5,616 nucleotides of DNA from Candidatus Nomurabacteria bacterium (GCA_020850295.1 JADZEV010000008.1:1-5616); one strand, 5' to 3'. Shown: positions 1 through 5,277, numbered from the stretch's first letter. Notes: generated by a model from the sequence alone, not told the origin. Made by a program: numbers and translations.

Positions 1-375
1 GATGCTTATGAAAAAGCTTTAGATATTTTGGAAGACTATAAAGTCAAGTGGCCAGAAATTCGTGGCACAGCACACTTTTTTGTTGGGACAAAAGAAATAG
101 CAAAAAGGTTCTTGGATTTAGGCTTTCATATATCATTTTCCGGAGTTATTACTTTTGTTAAGGATTATGAAGAAATAGTAGATTTTGTTCCGTTAGATAA
201 AATACTTCCTGAAACAGATGCGCCTTTTGCGACTCCAAGTCCACACAGAGGGAAGCGTAATCAACCAGAATATGTCCTCGAGGTAGTAGAGAAAATAGCA
301 GAAATAAAAAAGCTGCCATTTGAACAAGTCCAAAGACAGCTTTTAGAAAACACTAAGATTCTTTTTTCTATTTAA
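1..375 (+). CDS. tatD: TatD family metal-dependent hydrolase (partial, C-terminal 124 residues)
   Basis: The reading frame is open from the first base, so the gene's beginning lies outside the window. The visible 124 residues match the C-terminal part of the TatD family, metal-dependent TIM-barrel nucleases/hydrolases of the amidohydrolase superfamily that act in the cytosol, with reported DNase and 3'-5' exonuclease activity. Visible family landmarks are a histidine at residue 25 in AHFFVG (family HCFSG-type motif, a metal ligand), the GFHISFSGVITF strand at 41-52, the ETDAP motif at 71-75 with the metal-binding Asp73, and PHRGKRN at 81-87. The protein ends in the usual N-x-x-x-LF manner. 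The N-terminal HxH metal motif and the catalytic Glu are not visible because of truncation. An internal TTG at 28 is not a real start. The stop overlaps the end of the opposite-strand gene by 8 bp. The family call is secure; the exact substrate is unknown. Confidence 0.93.
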   Translation, partial: DAYEKALDILEDYKVKWPEIRGTAHFFVGTKEIAKRFLDLGFHISFSGVITFVKDYEEIVDFVPLDKILPETDAPFATPSPHRGKRNQPEYVLEVVEKIAEIKKLPFEQVQRQLLENTKILFSI

Positions 376-1387
376 ATACTATTTCTTTTGCACATCCATT
401 TTCTATGCCTGGACATATTGCCACAACATCTCCTTGGCTATTTATTTCAGGTCTTAAAAAGGTTGATCGCTCTACGGTGAAAGTAATATATTTTTTAATA
501 GGCAACCAATCTTTTGTTGATAAGGTTTCATACTCTGTATACTTATTCACGATATCTTCTTTTGGAATAAAGATGATATTTTTTGTGAAAAAGGTATAAG
601 GGTTGAATTGTTCTGGCCCTAAAGCTGTACCATTTTCACCCTTGTATATTCCTTGTTCATTTTTCCAAATGAGAAAATATTTTGGGATCGTAGTCATGCC
701 ATTACTAAATCCTATGGCTAAGTAGTTGTCAAAAATATTACAGAAAGTAGTGCAGCCCACGGAACTTTCTTTGTAATTTTCTTGATATTTTGGAGGATTA
801 GGAATAGTTAAATAGGTACCATCATCCAAATAATAAACGGAAAGTTTGTTTATACCACCTTCTGTTTTTAATAGTATCGCAGGACGACCTCTGTGCATAA
901 ATTTTTCAACATGAGAAAAATAGGTGATATCATTACTGGCTCCTAAGTCGCTACAAGGAACACACATCCAAAGATTATGTCTTAAGATGTAGACTCTTTT
1001 TTGGTGAAAATTTTCAAGGCATTCGATGTGAATAAATTCTTCTTCGAAAACTAGAGAGCCTTCTTCAAAGAAGACAAAATTGTCTGTCTCTGGATTTTTA
1101 AGCCAGCAACCTTTTTTCTTTAAATAGATAAGAACGCCTCCAGATTTATCTATACAAATAACTACATTTTTTTTATTGGTTATTTTAATAAACAACTTTT
1201 TACCATCAGGAGAGGAACATAATCCTTTTGATAACCTTGATGTTTTAAAAGCAAGGTTTCCTGTTTCTTCATTTTTCAAAATGCTTATGCCGAACCTTGT
1301 TTCCTGCTCAGCCATTTTTAACTCAATTGTTTGCATAATAGTATTTTTTGATGAACTAATTGTTTTTTTCATCTTTACAATACTCAT
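368..1387 (-). CDS. Hypothetical protein, weak beta-propeller-like features
   Basis: I do not recognise this protein. Taking the ATG at 1387 gives 339 residues; ATGs at 1372, 1336 and 1315 are also possible, and none has a clear Shine-Dalgarno. The frame stays open up to 1645, but that would run through the structured rpsF leader and into rpsF, so I reject the longer form. The sequence is rich in beta-strand-like, aromatic and Gly/Asn turn stretches. SPDGKKLFI at about 59-67 and RPEINSQGDVVAI near the C-terminus (about 312-324) both resemble the 'SPDGKKIAF' turn of TolB/PD40 or WD40 propeller blades. No signal peptide or membrane segment is evident with the chosen start. Cysteines occur in loose pairs (CVPC, CTTFC, CPGIENGC), without an obvious metal site. 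It is convergent with and overlaps tatD by 8 bp, and is divergent from rpsF. That it is a gene is fairly sure; the fold is a guess and the function unknown. Confidence 0.72.
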   Translation of the reverse strand: MSIVKMKKTISSSKNTIMQTIELKMAEQETRFGISILKNEETGNLAFKTSRLSKGLCSSPDGKKLFIKITNKKNVVICIDKSGGVLIYLKKKGCWLKNPETDNFVFFEEGSLVFEEEFIHIECLENFHQKRVYILRHNLWMCVPCSDLGASNDITYFSHVEKFMHRGRPAILLKTEGGINKLSVYYLDDGTYLTIPNPPKYQENYKESSVGCTTFCNIFDNYLAIGFSNGMTTIPKYFLIWKNEQGIYKGENGTALGPEQFNPYTFFTKNIIFIPKEDIVNKYTEYETLSTKDWLPIKKYITFTVERSTFLRPEINSQGDVVAICPGIENGCAKEIVFK

Positions 1388-1411
1388 TTTTAATGAGAAA
1401 AGCAATATCTC

Positions 1412-1440
1412 TATACAAATCTTGGTTTTTACTGTAGTAT
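1412..1440 (+). promoter_or_regulatory. Candidate promoter for the rpsF-ssb-rpsR operon
   Basis: TATACA (1412-1417) and TAGTAT (1435-1440) are separated by 17 bp and match the sigma-70 -35 and -10 consensus at four of six bases each. Transcription from here would start around 1446-1448, immediately before the hairpin that begins at 1450, so the RNA would open directly with that structure. The fit to the leader position is the best argument; the hexamers alone are weak in AT-rich DNA. Confidence 0.35.
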
Positions 1441-1449
1441 ATGTCTCAT

Positions 1450-1496
1450 AGCCCCCGTTCGTCCCTTGATTGGGACGCATTGGTCCGAAGCGGGCT
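1450..1496 (+). promoter_or_regulatory. Candidate S6:S18-type autoregulatory leader RNA
   Basis: An outer stem P1 pairs AGCCC (1450-1454) with GGGCT (1492-1496). An inner hairpin P2 pairs CGTCCC (1460-1465) with GGGACG (1472-1477) around the loop TTGATT. The 3' side between P2 and P1 is an asymmetric bulge containing CCG (1485-1487) followed by GAAG. Two paired elements flanking a 3' bulge with CCG is the described layout of the S6:S18 leader found before rpsF in many bacteria. There the S6:S18 complex binds its own mRNA by mimicry of its 16S rRNA site and represses translation. The structure lies on the rpsF strand upstream of an operon that encodes both S6 and S18, which fits. It sits about 130 nt before the start codon, farther than I would expect. 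The pairing is seen directly; the identity is inferred. Confidence 0.6.
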
Positions 1497-1547
1497 CCCG
1501 TTTTGTACAAGAGCAAAAGCGATTGTTTAGCAAAACGCAGTCTTAAA

Positions 1548-1577
1548 AGGTTTGATCTGTATTTCTTGATAAAACCT
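1548..1577 (+). promoter_or_regulatory. Leader hairpin between the CCG-bulge motif and rpsF
   Basis: AGGTTT (1548-1553) pairs with AAACCT (1572-1577). After one G·A mismatch, ATC (1555-1557) pairs with GAT (1568-1570), closing a 10-nt loop. It lies in the middle of the rpsF leader and probably helps bring the upstream motif close to the start codon. A further 7-bp pairing, CGTTTTG (1499-1505) with CAAAACG (1531-1537), is possible just upstream. Both are AT-rich and could be fortuitous. Confidence 0.35.
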
Positions 1578-1604
1578 GATAAGGCTTTGGTATTAATAAT
1601 AATC

Positions 1605-1619
1605 GGGAGCCAAGCTCCC
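1605..1619 (+). promoter_or_regulatory. Hairpin at the rpsF translation start
   Basis: GGGAGC (1605-1610) and GCTCCC (1614-1619) form a perfect 6-bp GC-rich stem with a three-base loop, ending seven bases before the rpsF ATG. It occupies the place where a ribosome binding site would be and is followed only by an A-run, so it is not a normal terminator. When formed it would lie within the ribosome footprint. Its 5' arm can instead pair with 1494-1500 at the end of the upstream motif, suggesting alternative structures. Confidence 0.55.
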
Positions 1620-1626
1620 AAAAAAT

Positions 1627-2130
1627 ATGTCAGAAAAAACAACAAGACTGTATGAACTTGGTTTTATACTTGTTCCTATGGTTCCAGAAACAGATGTTCC
1701 TCAAAAACTAGAATCTCTTAAAGATGTCATCAAGACCGTTGGAGGGACTTCTACTTCAGAAGGCAATCCTGAATTTATTGATCTTGCTTATCCTATGGAA
1801 AAAACAGTAGGGAGTAAGAAAAGCACTTACACACAAGGTTACTTTGGTTGGGTTAAGTTTGATGCTGATCCAAGCGCACTTGAGGCTATTAAAAAAGCTC
1901 TTGATGCAAACGAAGAACTTGTTAGATATCTTCTTATTAAGACAGATGCTACAAATACTATTTCCTTCAAAAAGCCTAAAATTGAAGCAAAAAGAGATAT
2001 AGATAGTATAGACGATGCAGATCTTATGGATGATGAAGATATGGAAGAAGATGCATTAGATCATGAAAAACTACCTGATTTAACATCTGATTCACAAGAC
2101 GAAGAGCTTAGTGAGGAAGAGTCACAGTAG
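1627..2130 (+). CDS. rpsF: Small ribosomal subunit protein S6 with long acidic C-terminal tail
   Basis: S6 binds the central domain of 16S rRNA on the 30S platform as a heterodimer with S18. The first ~110 residues fit the S6 ferredoxin-like fold: strand YELGFILVP at 9-17, a helix at about 24-38, DLAYPMEKTV at 52-61 (the S6 'Y-P' strand), YFGWVKFDAD at 72-81, a second helix, and the strand RYLLIKTD at 99-106. The protein has 167 residues, against roughly 95-135 for most S6 proteins. The surplus is a tail from about 119 onward in which nearly half the residues are Asp or Glu. E. coli S6 also has an acidic tail, extended by RimK-added glutamates, but a much shorter one. The ATG at 1627 is chosen because S6 begins a few residues before the first strand; it has no Shine-Dalgarno and is preceded by a hairpin. 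It is first in the rpsF-ssb-rpsR operon and probably under S6:S18 feedback. Confidence 0.95.
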   Translation: MSEKTTRLYELGFILVPMVPETDVPQKLESLKDVIKTVGGTSTSEGNPEFIDLAYPMEKTVGSKKSTYTQGYFGWVKFDADPSALEAIKKALDANEELVRYLLIKTDATNTISFKKPKIEAKRDIDSIDDADLMDDEDMEEDALDHEKLPDLTSDSQDEELSEEESQ

Positions 2131-2150
2131 ATTTTCCCACATGCTATAAT
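2121..2150 (+). promoter_or_regulatory. Candidate extended -10 promoter upstream of ssb
   Basis: A perfect TATAAT (2145-2150) is preceded by TG one base upstream (extended -10). A partial -35, GTCACA (2121-2126), lies 18 bp upstream, inside the end of rpsF. Predicted transcription start is about 2157, within the 50-bp rpsF-ssb gap. TATAAT is also one arm of an inverted repeat with ATTATA (2156-2161), and an 8-bp palindrome TAGGCCTA follows at 2160-2167. A promoter here would let ssb and rpsR be made independently of the rpsF leader. Confidence 0.5.
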
Positions 2151-2180
2151 CCTAAATTATAGGCCTAACCTTAAAATATT

Positions 2181-2642
2181 ATGTATCTAAACAAAGTATT
2201 TCTCATCGGAAACCTAACTCGTGACCCAGAACTCAAAGCTCTTCCTACTGGTACAAAAGTAGCAAGTATATCTTTAGCTACAAATCGTACCTGGAAAGAT
2301 GCCCAAGGCATGAAAAAAGAAAGTGTTGAATATCACAATGTTGTAGCTTTTGCTCGACAAGCTGAAGTAATAGCTCAATACTGTAAAAAGGGAAGTTCTA
2401 TCTATATCGAAGGTCGTATCCAAACAAGAAGTTGGGATGCTACTGATGGATCAAAAAAATACCGTACTGAGATAGTTCTTGAAAACTTCCAATTTGGTCC
2501 TAAAGGAGGAGGCTCTGGTACCGGAGCGCCAGCTACAGGCCCTCATTCAGATGCTGAAGCACCGCAAGGAGATGCTAAAGCAGACCTAGATACTATCGAA
2601 TATCCAGAAGAAGAAATAAATTTAGAAGATATTCCATTTTAA
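2181..2642 (+). CDS. ssb: Single-stranded DNA-binding protein SSB
   Basis: SSB coats single-stranded DNA during replication, recombination and repair, normally as a homotetramer, and recruits partner enzymes through its C-terminal tip. The OB-fold spans about residues 1-106, opening with MYLNKVFLIGNLTRDPELK, the classic bacterial SSB N-terminus. DNA-stacking aromatics are present: Trp38, Phe57 and Trp85 correspond to E. coli Trp40, Phe60 and Trp88, and Tyr51 replaces E. coli Trp54. A Gly/Pro/Ala-rich linker (about 107-122) leads to an acidic tail ending LEDIPF, matching the conserved acidic-Ile-Pro-Phe tip. At 153 residues it is slightly shorter than E. coli SSB (178), mostly through the linker. 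The start has no Shine-Dalgarno, only an AT-rich leader. It lies between rpsF and rpsR as in many bacteria, 50 bp after rpsF and 20 bp before rpsR. Confidence 0.97.
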   Translation: MYLNKVFLIGNLTRDPELKALPTGTKVASISLATNRTWKDAQGMKKESVEYHNVVAFARQAEVIAQYCKKGSSIYIEGRIQTRSWDATDGSKKYRTEIVLENFQFGPKGGGSGTGAPATGPHSDAEAPQGDAKADLDTIEYPEEEINLEDIPF

Positions 2643-2662
2643 TTATTAATAAATTTTAAAAT

Positions 2663-2863
2663 ATGAAACAAGATTACTTTAACGCAAATAGTATTTCTCA
2701 TATCGACTACAAAGATGTTGATAGCTTGAAGAAATTCTTAAATCCAAATGCAAGAATAAATCCTCGAAAACGAACTGGTCTTACTGCCAAAAATCAGAGA
2801 GCTCTGGCTGAAGCAGTAAAGAGAGCTCGCTTCATGGGACTTCTTCCATTCGTAGCAAACTAA
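2663..2863 (+). CDS. rpsR: Small ribosomal subunit protein S18
   Basis: S18 binds 16S rRNA on the 30S platform together with S6. The 66 residues contain the family core: [13 protein letters not shown] at 14-26, [10 protein letters not shown] at 31-40 (family K-I-x-P-R-R-x-T-G), then [20 protein letters not shown] at 45-64 (family QR-x-L-x-x-AIKRAR-x-x-ALLPF). It is shorter than the usual 70-90 residues because the N-terminal basic/cysteine-bearing extension is almost absent; no cysteines remain, so this is the zinc-free form. The start at 2663 follows ssb by 20 bp with no Shine-Dalgarno, only an A/T-rich leader. It is last in the operon, and its stop codon abuts the terminator stem. Confidence 0.96.
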   Translation: MKQDYFNANSISHIDYKDVDSLKKFLNPNARINPRKRTGLTAKNQRALAEAVKRARFMGLLPFVAN

Positions 2864-2905
2864 AGAAAAGCAAAAACCACCCAAAAGGGTGGTTTTTGCT
2901 TTTCT
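2864..2905 (+). terminator. Intrinsic terminator of the rpsF-ssb-rpsR operon
   Basis: The arms 2864-2882 and 2887-2905 are perfect reverse complements (19 bp) around an AAAA loop. The GC-rich core ACCACCC/GGGTGGT is followed by TTTTTGCTTTT, which acts as the U-tract, while the complementary A-tract upstream extends the stem. The hairpin begins at the base after the rpsR stop. By symmetry it could also stop transcription from the other strand. Confidence 0.93.
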
Positions 2906-2924
2906 GTATAGATGGTGATAGTAT
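2896..2924 (+). promoter_or_regulatory. Candidate promoter for the DUF1543-like gene
   Basis: TTGCTT (2896-2901) and TAGTAT (2919-2924) are 17 bp apart, and TG at 2916-2917 gives an extended -10. The -10 hexamer is the same TAGTAT proposed for the rpsF promoter. The -35 lies within the descending arm of the preceding terminator. The predicted start (about 2931) leaves a leader of about a dozen bases before the ATG at 2943. Confidence 0.45.
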
Positions 2925-2942
2925 CAAGAAAAATTAAAAACA

Positions 2943-3527
2943 ATGAATAATCCTAAACTTTTTATGCTTATGCTTGGTTGTAAACCACCAGGAAGGTACA
3001 CAGAACAACATGATATTTTGTTCACCATTGCAGAAGATTTTGTTTTAACGGAAACTGACGCCAAGGCTTTTTGGCCAGAGGCAGAAAAAATCCATATTGA
3101 TGCCTGGAAAAATGTAACCCAGGTAGACGGTTATAAAATCTCAGTTGTACCTAAGGATTCTATGCAGAAGGAAAATGATAAAAAACTTTTCTTTATCAAC
3201 TTAGGTGGATACAAAGAAGGAGAGTTTGATGAGTTTCATTACAAAATTCTTGTAGTTGCTGAAAATATTTCAGAAGCTCAGAAAAAAGCAAAAGAATCAG
3301 CATTTTGTCTACATCATCCTGGTATTTCAAAGCAATCGCTCCCTCATGTTGATGATAAATATGGTATTGATGTAGAAGAAGATGAAGGTTATGAAGTACA
3401 AGAAATCCTACCTCTTTATTTAAAAGAGTCTTACTCAATATTAATTGAAGATATCCTCTTTGATAAAGAGATAAGTAAGGATGAAATTCATCTTGGTTAT
3501 CAAAAGTATGAAAAGCTAAAAAAATAA
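2943..3527 (+). CDS. DUF1543 domain-containing protein, tandem repeat of the domain motif
   Basis: The 194 residues resemble the DUF1543 family: an opening LFMLMLGCKPPGR, then TEQHD at 20-24, then KIHIDAWKNVTQVDGYKI at about 49-66. The function of the family is not known to me. The protein shows an internal duplication: LFMLMLGCKPPGRYTEQHD (about 6-24) is echoed by LFFINLGGYKEGEFDEFHY (about 82-100), sharing L-F-x3-L-G-x3-G-x-aromatic-x-E-x-H, and each copy is followed by a hydrophobic strand (FTIAED, LVVAEN). A third section after about residue 140 is acidic and shows no repeat. It has no signal peptide or membrane segment, so is probably cytosolic. It sits alone between the rpsR terminator and a terminator shared with efp, with its own candidate promoter. 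The start has no Shine-Dalgarno. The family assignment rests on remembered motifs. Confidence 0.82.
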   Translation: MNNPKLFMLMLGCKPPGRYTEQHDILFTIAEDFVLTETDAKAFWPEAEKIHIDAWKNVTQVDGYKISVVPKDSMQKENDKKLFFINLGGYKEGEFDEFHYKILVVAENISEAQKKAKESAFCLHHPGISKQSLPHVDDKYGIDVEEDEGYEVQEILPLYLKESYSILIEDILFDKEISKDEIHLGYQKYEKLKK

Positions 3528-3530
3528 TTT

Positions 3531-3558
3531 AAAACCCGAAGTGTAAATTTCGGGTTTT
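3531..3558. terminator. Bidirectional terminator between the DUF1543-like gene and efp
   Basis: AAAACCCGAA (3531-3540) pairs with TTCGGGTTTT (3549-3558), a perfect 10-bp stem with an 8-base loop. T-runs follow on both strands: TTTTTATTTTA on the plus strand, and on the minus strand a T-rich stretch complementary to the end of the DUF1543-like gene. The stem lies four bases past the plus-strand stop and five past the efp stop, so it serves two converging transcripts. Confidence 0.88.
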
Positions 3559-3562
3559 TATT

Positions 3563-4147
3563 TTAGCTAACTCTTTCTGTATATTCACCGGTTTCGGTGT
3601 TGATGCGGATTTTTTCACCAATGTTTATAAATAGAGGGACATTTATAGTTGCACCTGTTTCAAGAGTAGCGACTTTGTTTCCACCTGTTACACTCGCACC
3701 TTTGATAGCAGGCGGTGCGTCAGTAACTTCTAGTTCTACTTTAATAGGTATTTTCACACCAATGATTTGTTCTTCATCGTTGTCGTTTGTAAATATAATA
3801 GTCTCTATTTCACTGTTTGATTTAACAAATTTTATTTTGTCTCCGACAATATCTTCTTTGAGAGTAAACCTATTTGAAGGATCTTTGGCATCGCAGAACC
3901 AAACCTCACCTTTATTTTTGTATAAAAACTTTACTGCTCTTGTGGTTATATCAGCTTCTTCTGCTTTTTCTGATGAACCAAAAGATATTTCAGCCACTCT
4001 TCCTGTTAAAAGATTTTTAAGCTTTGTAGCGTTAACAGGTTTTCTTTGTTGTTTTCGGAAAACATGAGAGGAGAGGACTTCGTGAGGTTGTCCGTCCCAG
4101 ACTATTATTTTATTTTGTTTTATTTCGTTATATTCAAGCATGCTCAT
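3563..4147 (-). CDS. efp: Elongation factor P with non-canonical tip loop
   Basis: EF-P binds between the P and E sites of the ribosome and promotes peptide bond formation at stalled polyproline sequences. The 194 residues cover the three domains: an N-terminal KOW-like domain (about 1-66), a central OB domain (about 68-130), and a C-terminal OB domain with VELEVTDAPPAIKG (137-150), TGGNKVATLETGA (154-166), NVPLFINIGEKI (169-180) and the ending TGEYTERV. Length equals the family norm. A gapless alignment to E. coli EF-P anchored at KLxxLLTG (42-49) places Gln34 at the modified Lys34; the PGKG loop is replaced by RKQQRKP (31-37). The usual lysyl-lysine or rhamnosyl-arginine modification therefore has no obvious target at that position. 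It starts 35 bp after the recA stop, probably in the same operon. An ATG two codons in (4141) is an equally possible start; neither has a Shine-Dalgarno. Confidence 0.96.
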   Translation of the reverse strand: MSMLEYNEIKQNKIIVWDGQPHEVLSSHVFRKQQRKPVNATKLKNLLTGRVAEISFGSSEKAEEADITTRAVKFLYKNKGEVWFCDAKDPSNRFTLKEDIVGDKIKFVKSNSEIETIIFTNDNDEEQIIGVKIPIKVELEVTDAPPAIKGASVTGGNKVATLETGATINVPLFINIGEKIRINTETGEYTERVS

Positions 4148-4182
4148 AGTTTGCAGATTTTAGCCTAAATAAACTCAAAAGT

Positions 4183-5277
4183 CTATTCTTCGTCAGAAGA
4201 GCTCTCAAGAACTACTTCTTTCATTTTCTTTCTAACATCTTTCATTATTTGGTCACGAACTTTTGGATTTTCTCTCATGAAGACACGAGTAGCATCATAA
4301 CCTCGTCCAAGCTTTATCTCTTCTGATTCTGCGGAATCATGTCGCGCACCGTCCTTTGAAGCGCGACTTTTACCTTCTGGAGTATAAGAGTAGGAAGTTC
4401 CGCTTTTTGTCATAACACCGAGTTTCTCGCCGAGTGCAATAAGTTCACCCTCAAGAGATATGCCTTCTCCATAAATAATATCAAACTCTGTTTGCTTAAA
4501 TGGTGCAGCGACTTTGTTTTTGACAACCTTGACCCGAGTACGAGAGCCGACAACCTCTTCACCTTTTTTGATCTGTGCAATACGGCGAATATCAAGACGA
4601 ACCGAAGTATAGAATTTTAGAGCCTTACCACCTGGAGTAGTTTCAGGGTTACCAAACATGATACCTATTTGCATTCTAATTTGGTTTATGAAGATAACAA
4701 CAGTTTTAGATTTGTGAACTATAGCTGTTAGTTTTCTTAGGGCCTGACTCATTAGACGCGCTTGTTTACCAACATGTTGAGCTCCCATATCTCCCTCGAT
4801 TTCGTCTTTTGGGGTTAGGGCAGCTACTGAGTCGACAACTATGACATCTATTTTGCCACTTCTAACAAGTGACTCACAAATCTCAAGACCTTGCTCACCA
4901 GTGTCAGGCTGGGAGATAAGAAGTTCTTGGACTTTTACTCCAATATTTTTGGCATATTCTGGATCCATAGCATGTTCAGCGTCAATATAAGCACAAATAC
5001 CGCCAAGCTTTTGAGCTTCAGCCACGACATGGAGAGCTAGAGTGGTCTTACCAGAAGATTCAGGTCCAAATATTTCTACTATTCTTCCACGAGGAACACC
5101 TCCGATACCAAGAGCTATATCAAGACCTATAGAGCCAGTAGGGATGACGCTAAGCGAGACTTTTGGTGTCTCTCCAAGCTTCATGATAGCTCCTTCTCCA
5201 AACTTAGTTTGAATGCTCTTTATAGTATCGTCTATAGATGCTCCTGTTTCTTTTGCTACTTTTGTTTTCTTTGCCAT
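4183..5277 (-). CDS. recA: Recombinase RecA
   Basis: RecA forms ATP-dependent filaments on single-stranded DNA, drives homologous pairing and strand exchange, and in many bacteria triggers LexA cleavage. The 364 residues carry every core motif: Walker A GPESSGKT at 71-78, catalytic Glu101 in DAEHA, loop L1 around [10 protein letters not shown] (161-170), Walker B VIVVD at 145-149, NQIR (198-201, Gln199 being the allosteric switch residue), and loop L2 with [11 protein letters not shown] (207-217), followed by [12 protein letters not shown]. The C-terminal domain includes [18 protein letters not shown] and an acidic end (SSSDEE). Compared with E. coli RecA there are about 20 extra residues between the SYSY strand (295-298) and KLGRG, mostly polar and charged, encoded by DNA with a GC-rich inverted repeat. 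The ATG start has no Shine-Dalgarno and follows the upstream gene by 15 bp. No LexA-type operator is visible in that gap. Confidence 0.98.
   Translation of the reverse strand: MAKKTKVAKETGASIDDTIKSIQTKFGEGAIMKLGETPKVSLSVIPTGSIGLDIALGIGGVPRGRIVEIFGPESSGKTTLALHVVAEAQKLGGICAYIDAEHAMDPEYAKNIGVKVQELLISQPDTGEQGLEICESLVRSGKIDVIVVDSVAALTPKDEIEGDMGAQHVGKQARLMSQALRKLTAIVHKSKTVVIFINQIRMQIGIMFGNPETTPGGKALKFYTSVRLDIRRIAQIKKGEEVVGSRTRVKVVKNKVAAPFKQTEFDIIYGEGISLEGELIALGEKLGVMTKSGTSYSYTPEGKSRASKDGARHDSAESEEIKLGRGYDATRVFMRENPKVRDQIMKDVRKKMKEVVLESSSDEE
4341..4367. repeat. GC-rich inverted repeat inside recA
   Basis: GTCGCGC (4341-4347) and GCGCGAC (4361-4367) are perfect 7-bp inverted copies around a 13-base spacer. 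The local GC content is far above that of the flanking coding sequence. It falls in the part of recA encoding the residues that are extra relative to E. coli RecA (about 300-320). Confidence 0.7.

Noticed and set aside
1176..1451. Plus-strand frame of about 91 codons, hydrophobic
   Set aside because: Antisense to the unknown minus-strand gene and its upstream region; the composition (Phe/Ile/Val runs) is that expected from the complement of lysine- and glutamate-rich coding.
1450..1500. Possible tRNA or other structural RNA in the GC-rich patch (contains GTTCGTCCC, slightly T-arm-like)
   Set aside because: No acceptor stem, D-arm or anticodon arm can be assembled in either orientation; the two-stem CCG-bulge reading on the rpsF strand explains it better.
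1605..1626. GGGAGC/GCTCCC hairpin as an intrinsic terminator
   Set aside because: On the plus strand it is followed by A rather than T and abuts an initiation codon. On the minus strand it would have an upstream A-run complement but lies at the 5' end of rpsF antisense, with no gene to terminate.
368..1645. Full-length 425-residue minus-strand reading frame starting at 1645
   Set aside because: The first 86 codons overlap the rpsF start and the structured leader and have no propeller-like or otherwise recognisable character; a start at 1387 or slightly inside is more economical.
3196..3438. Minus-strand frame of about 80 codons
   Set aside because: Antisense to the DUF1543-like gene; leucine/histidine-rich shadow with no recognisable features.
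3597..4067. Plus-strand frame of about 156 codons
   Set aside because: It lies wholly antisense to efp, whose protein aligns along its full length; this is a shadow frame.
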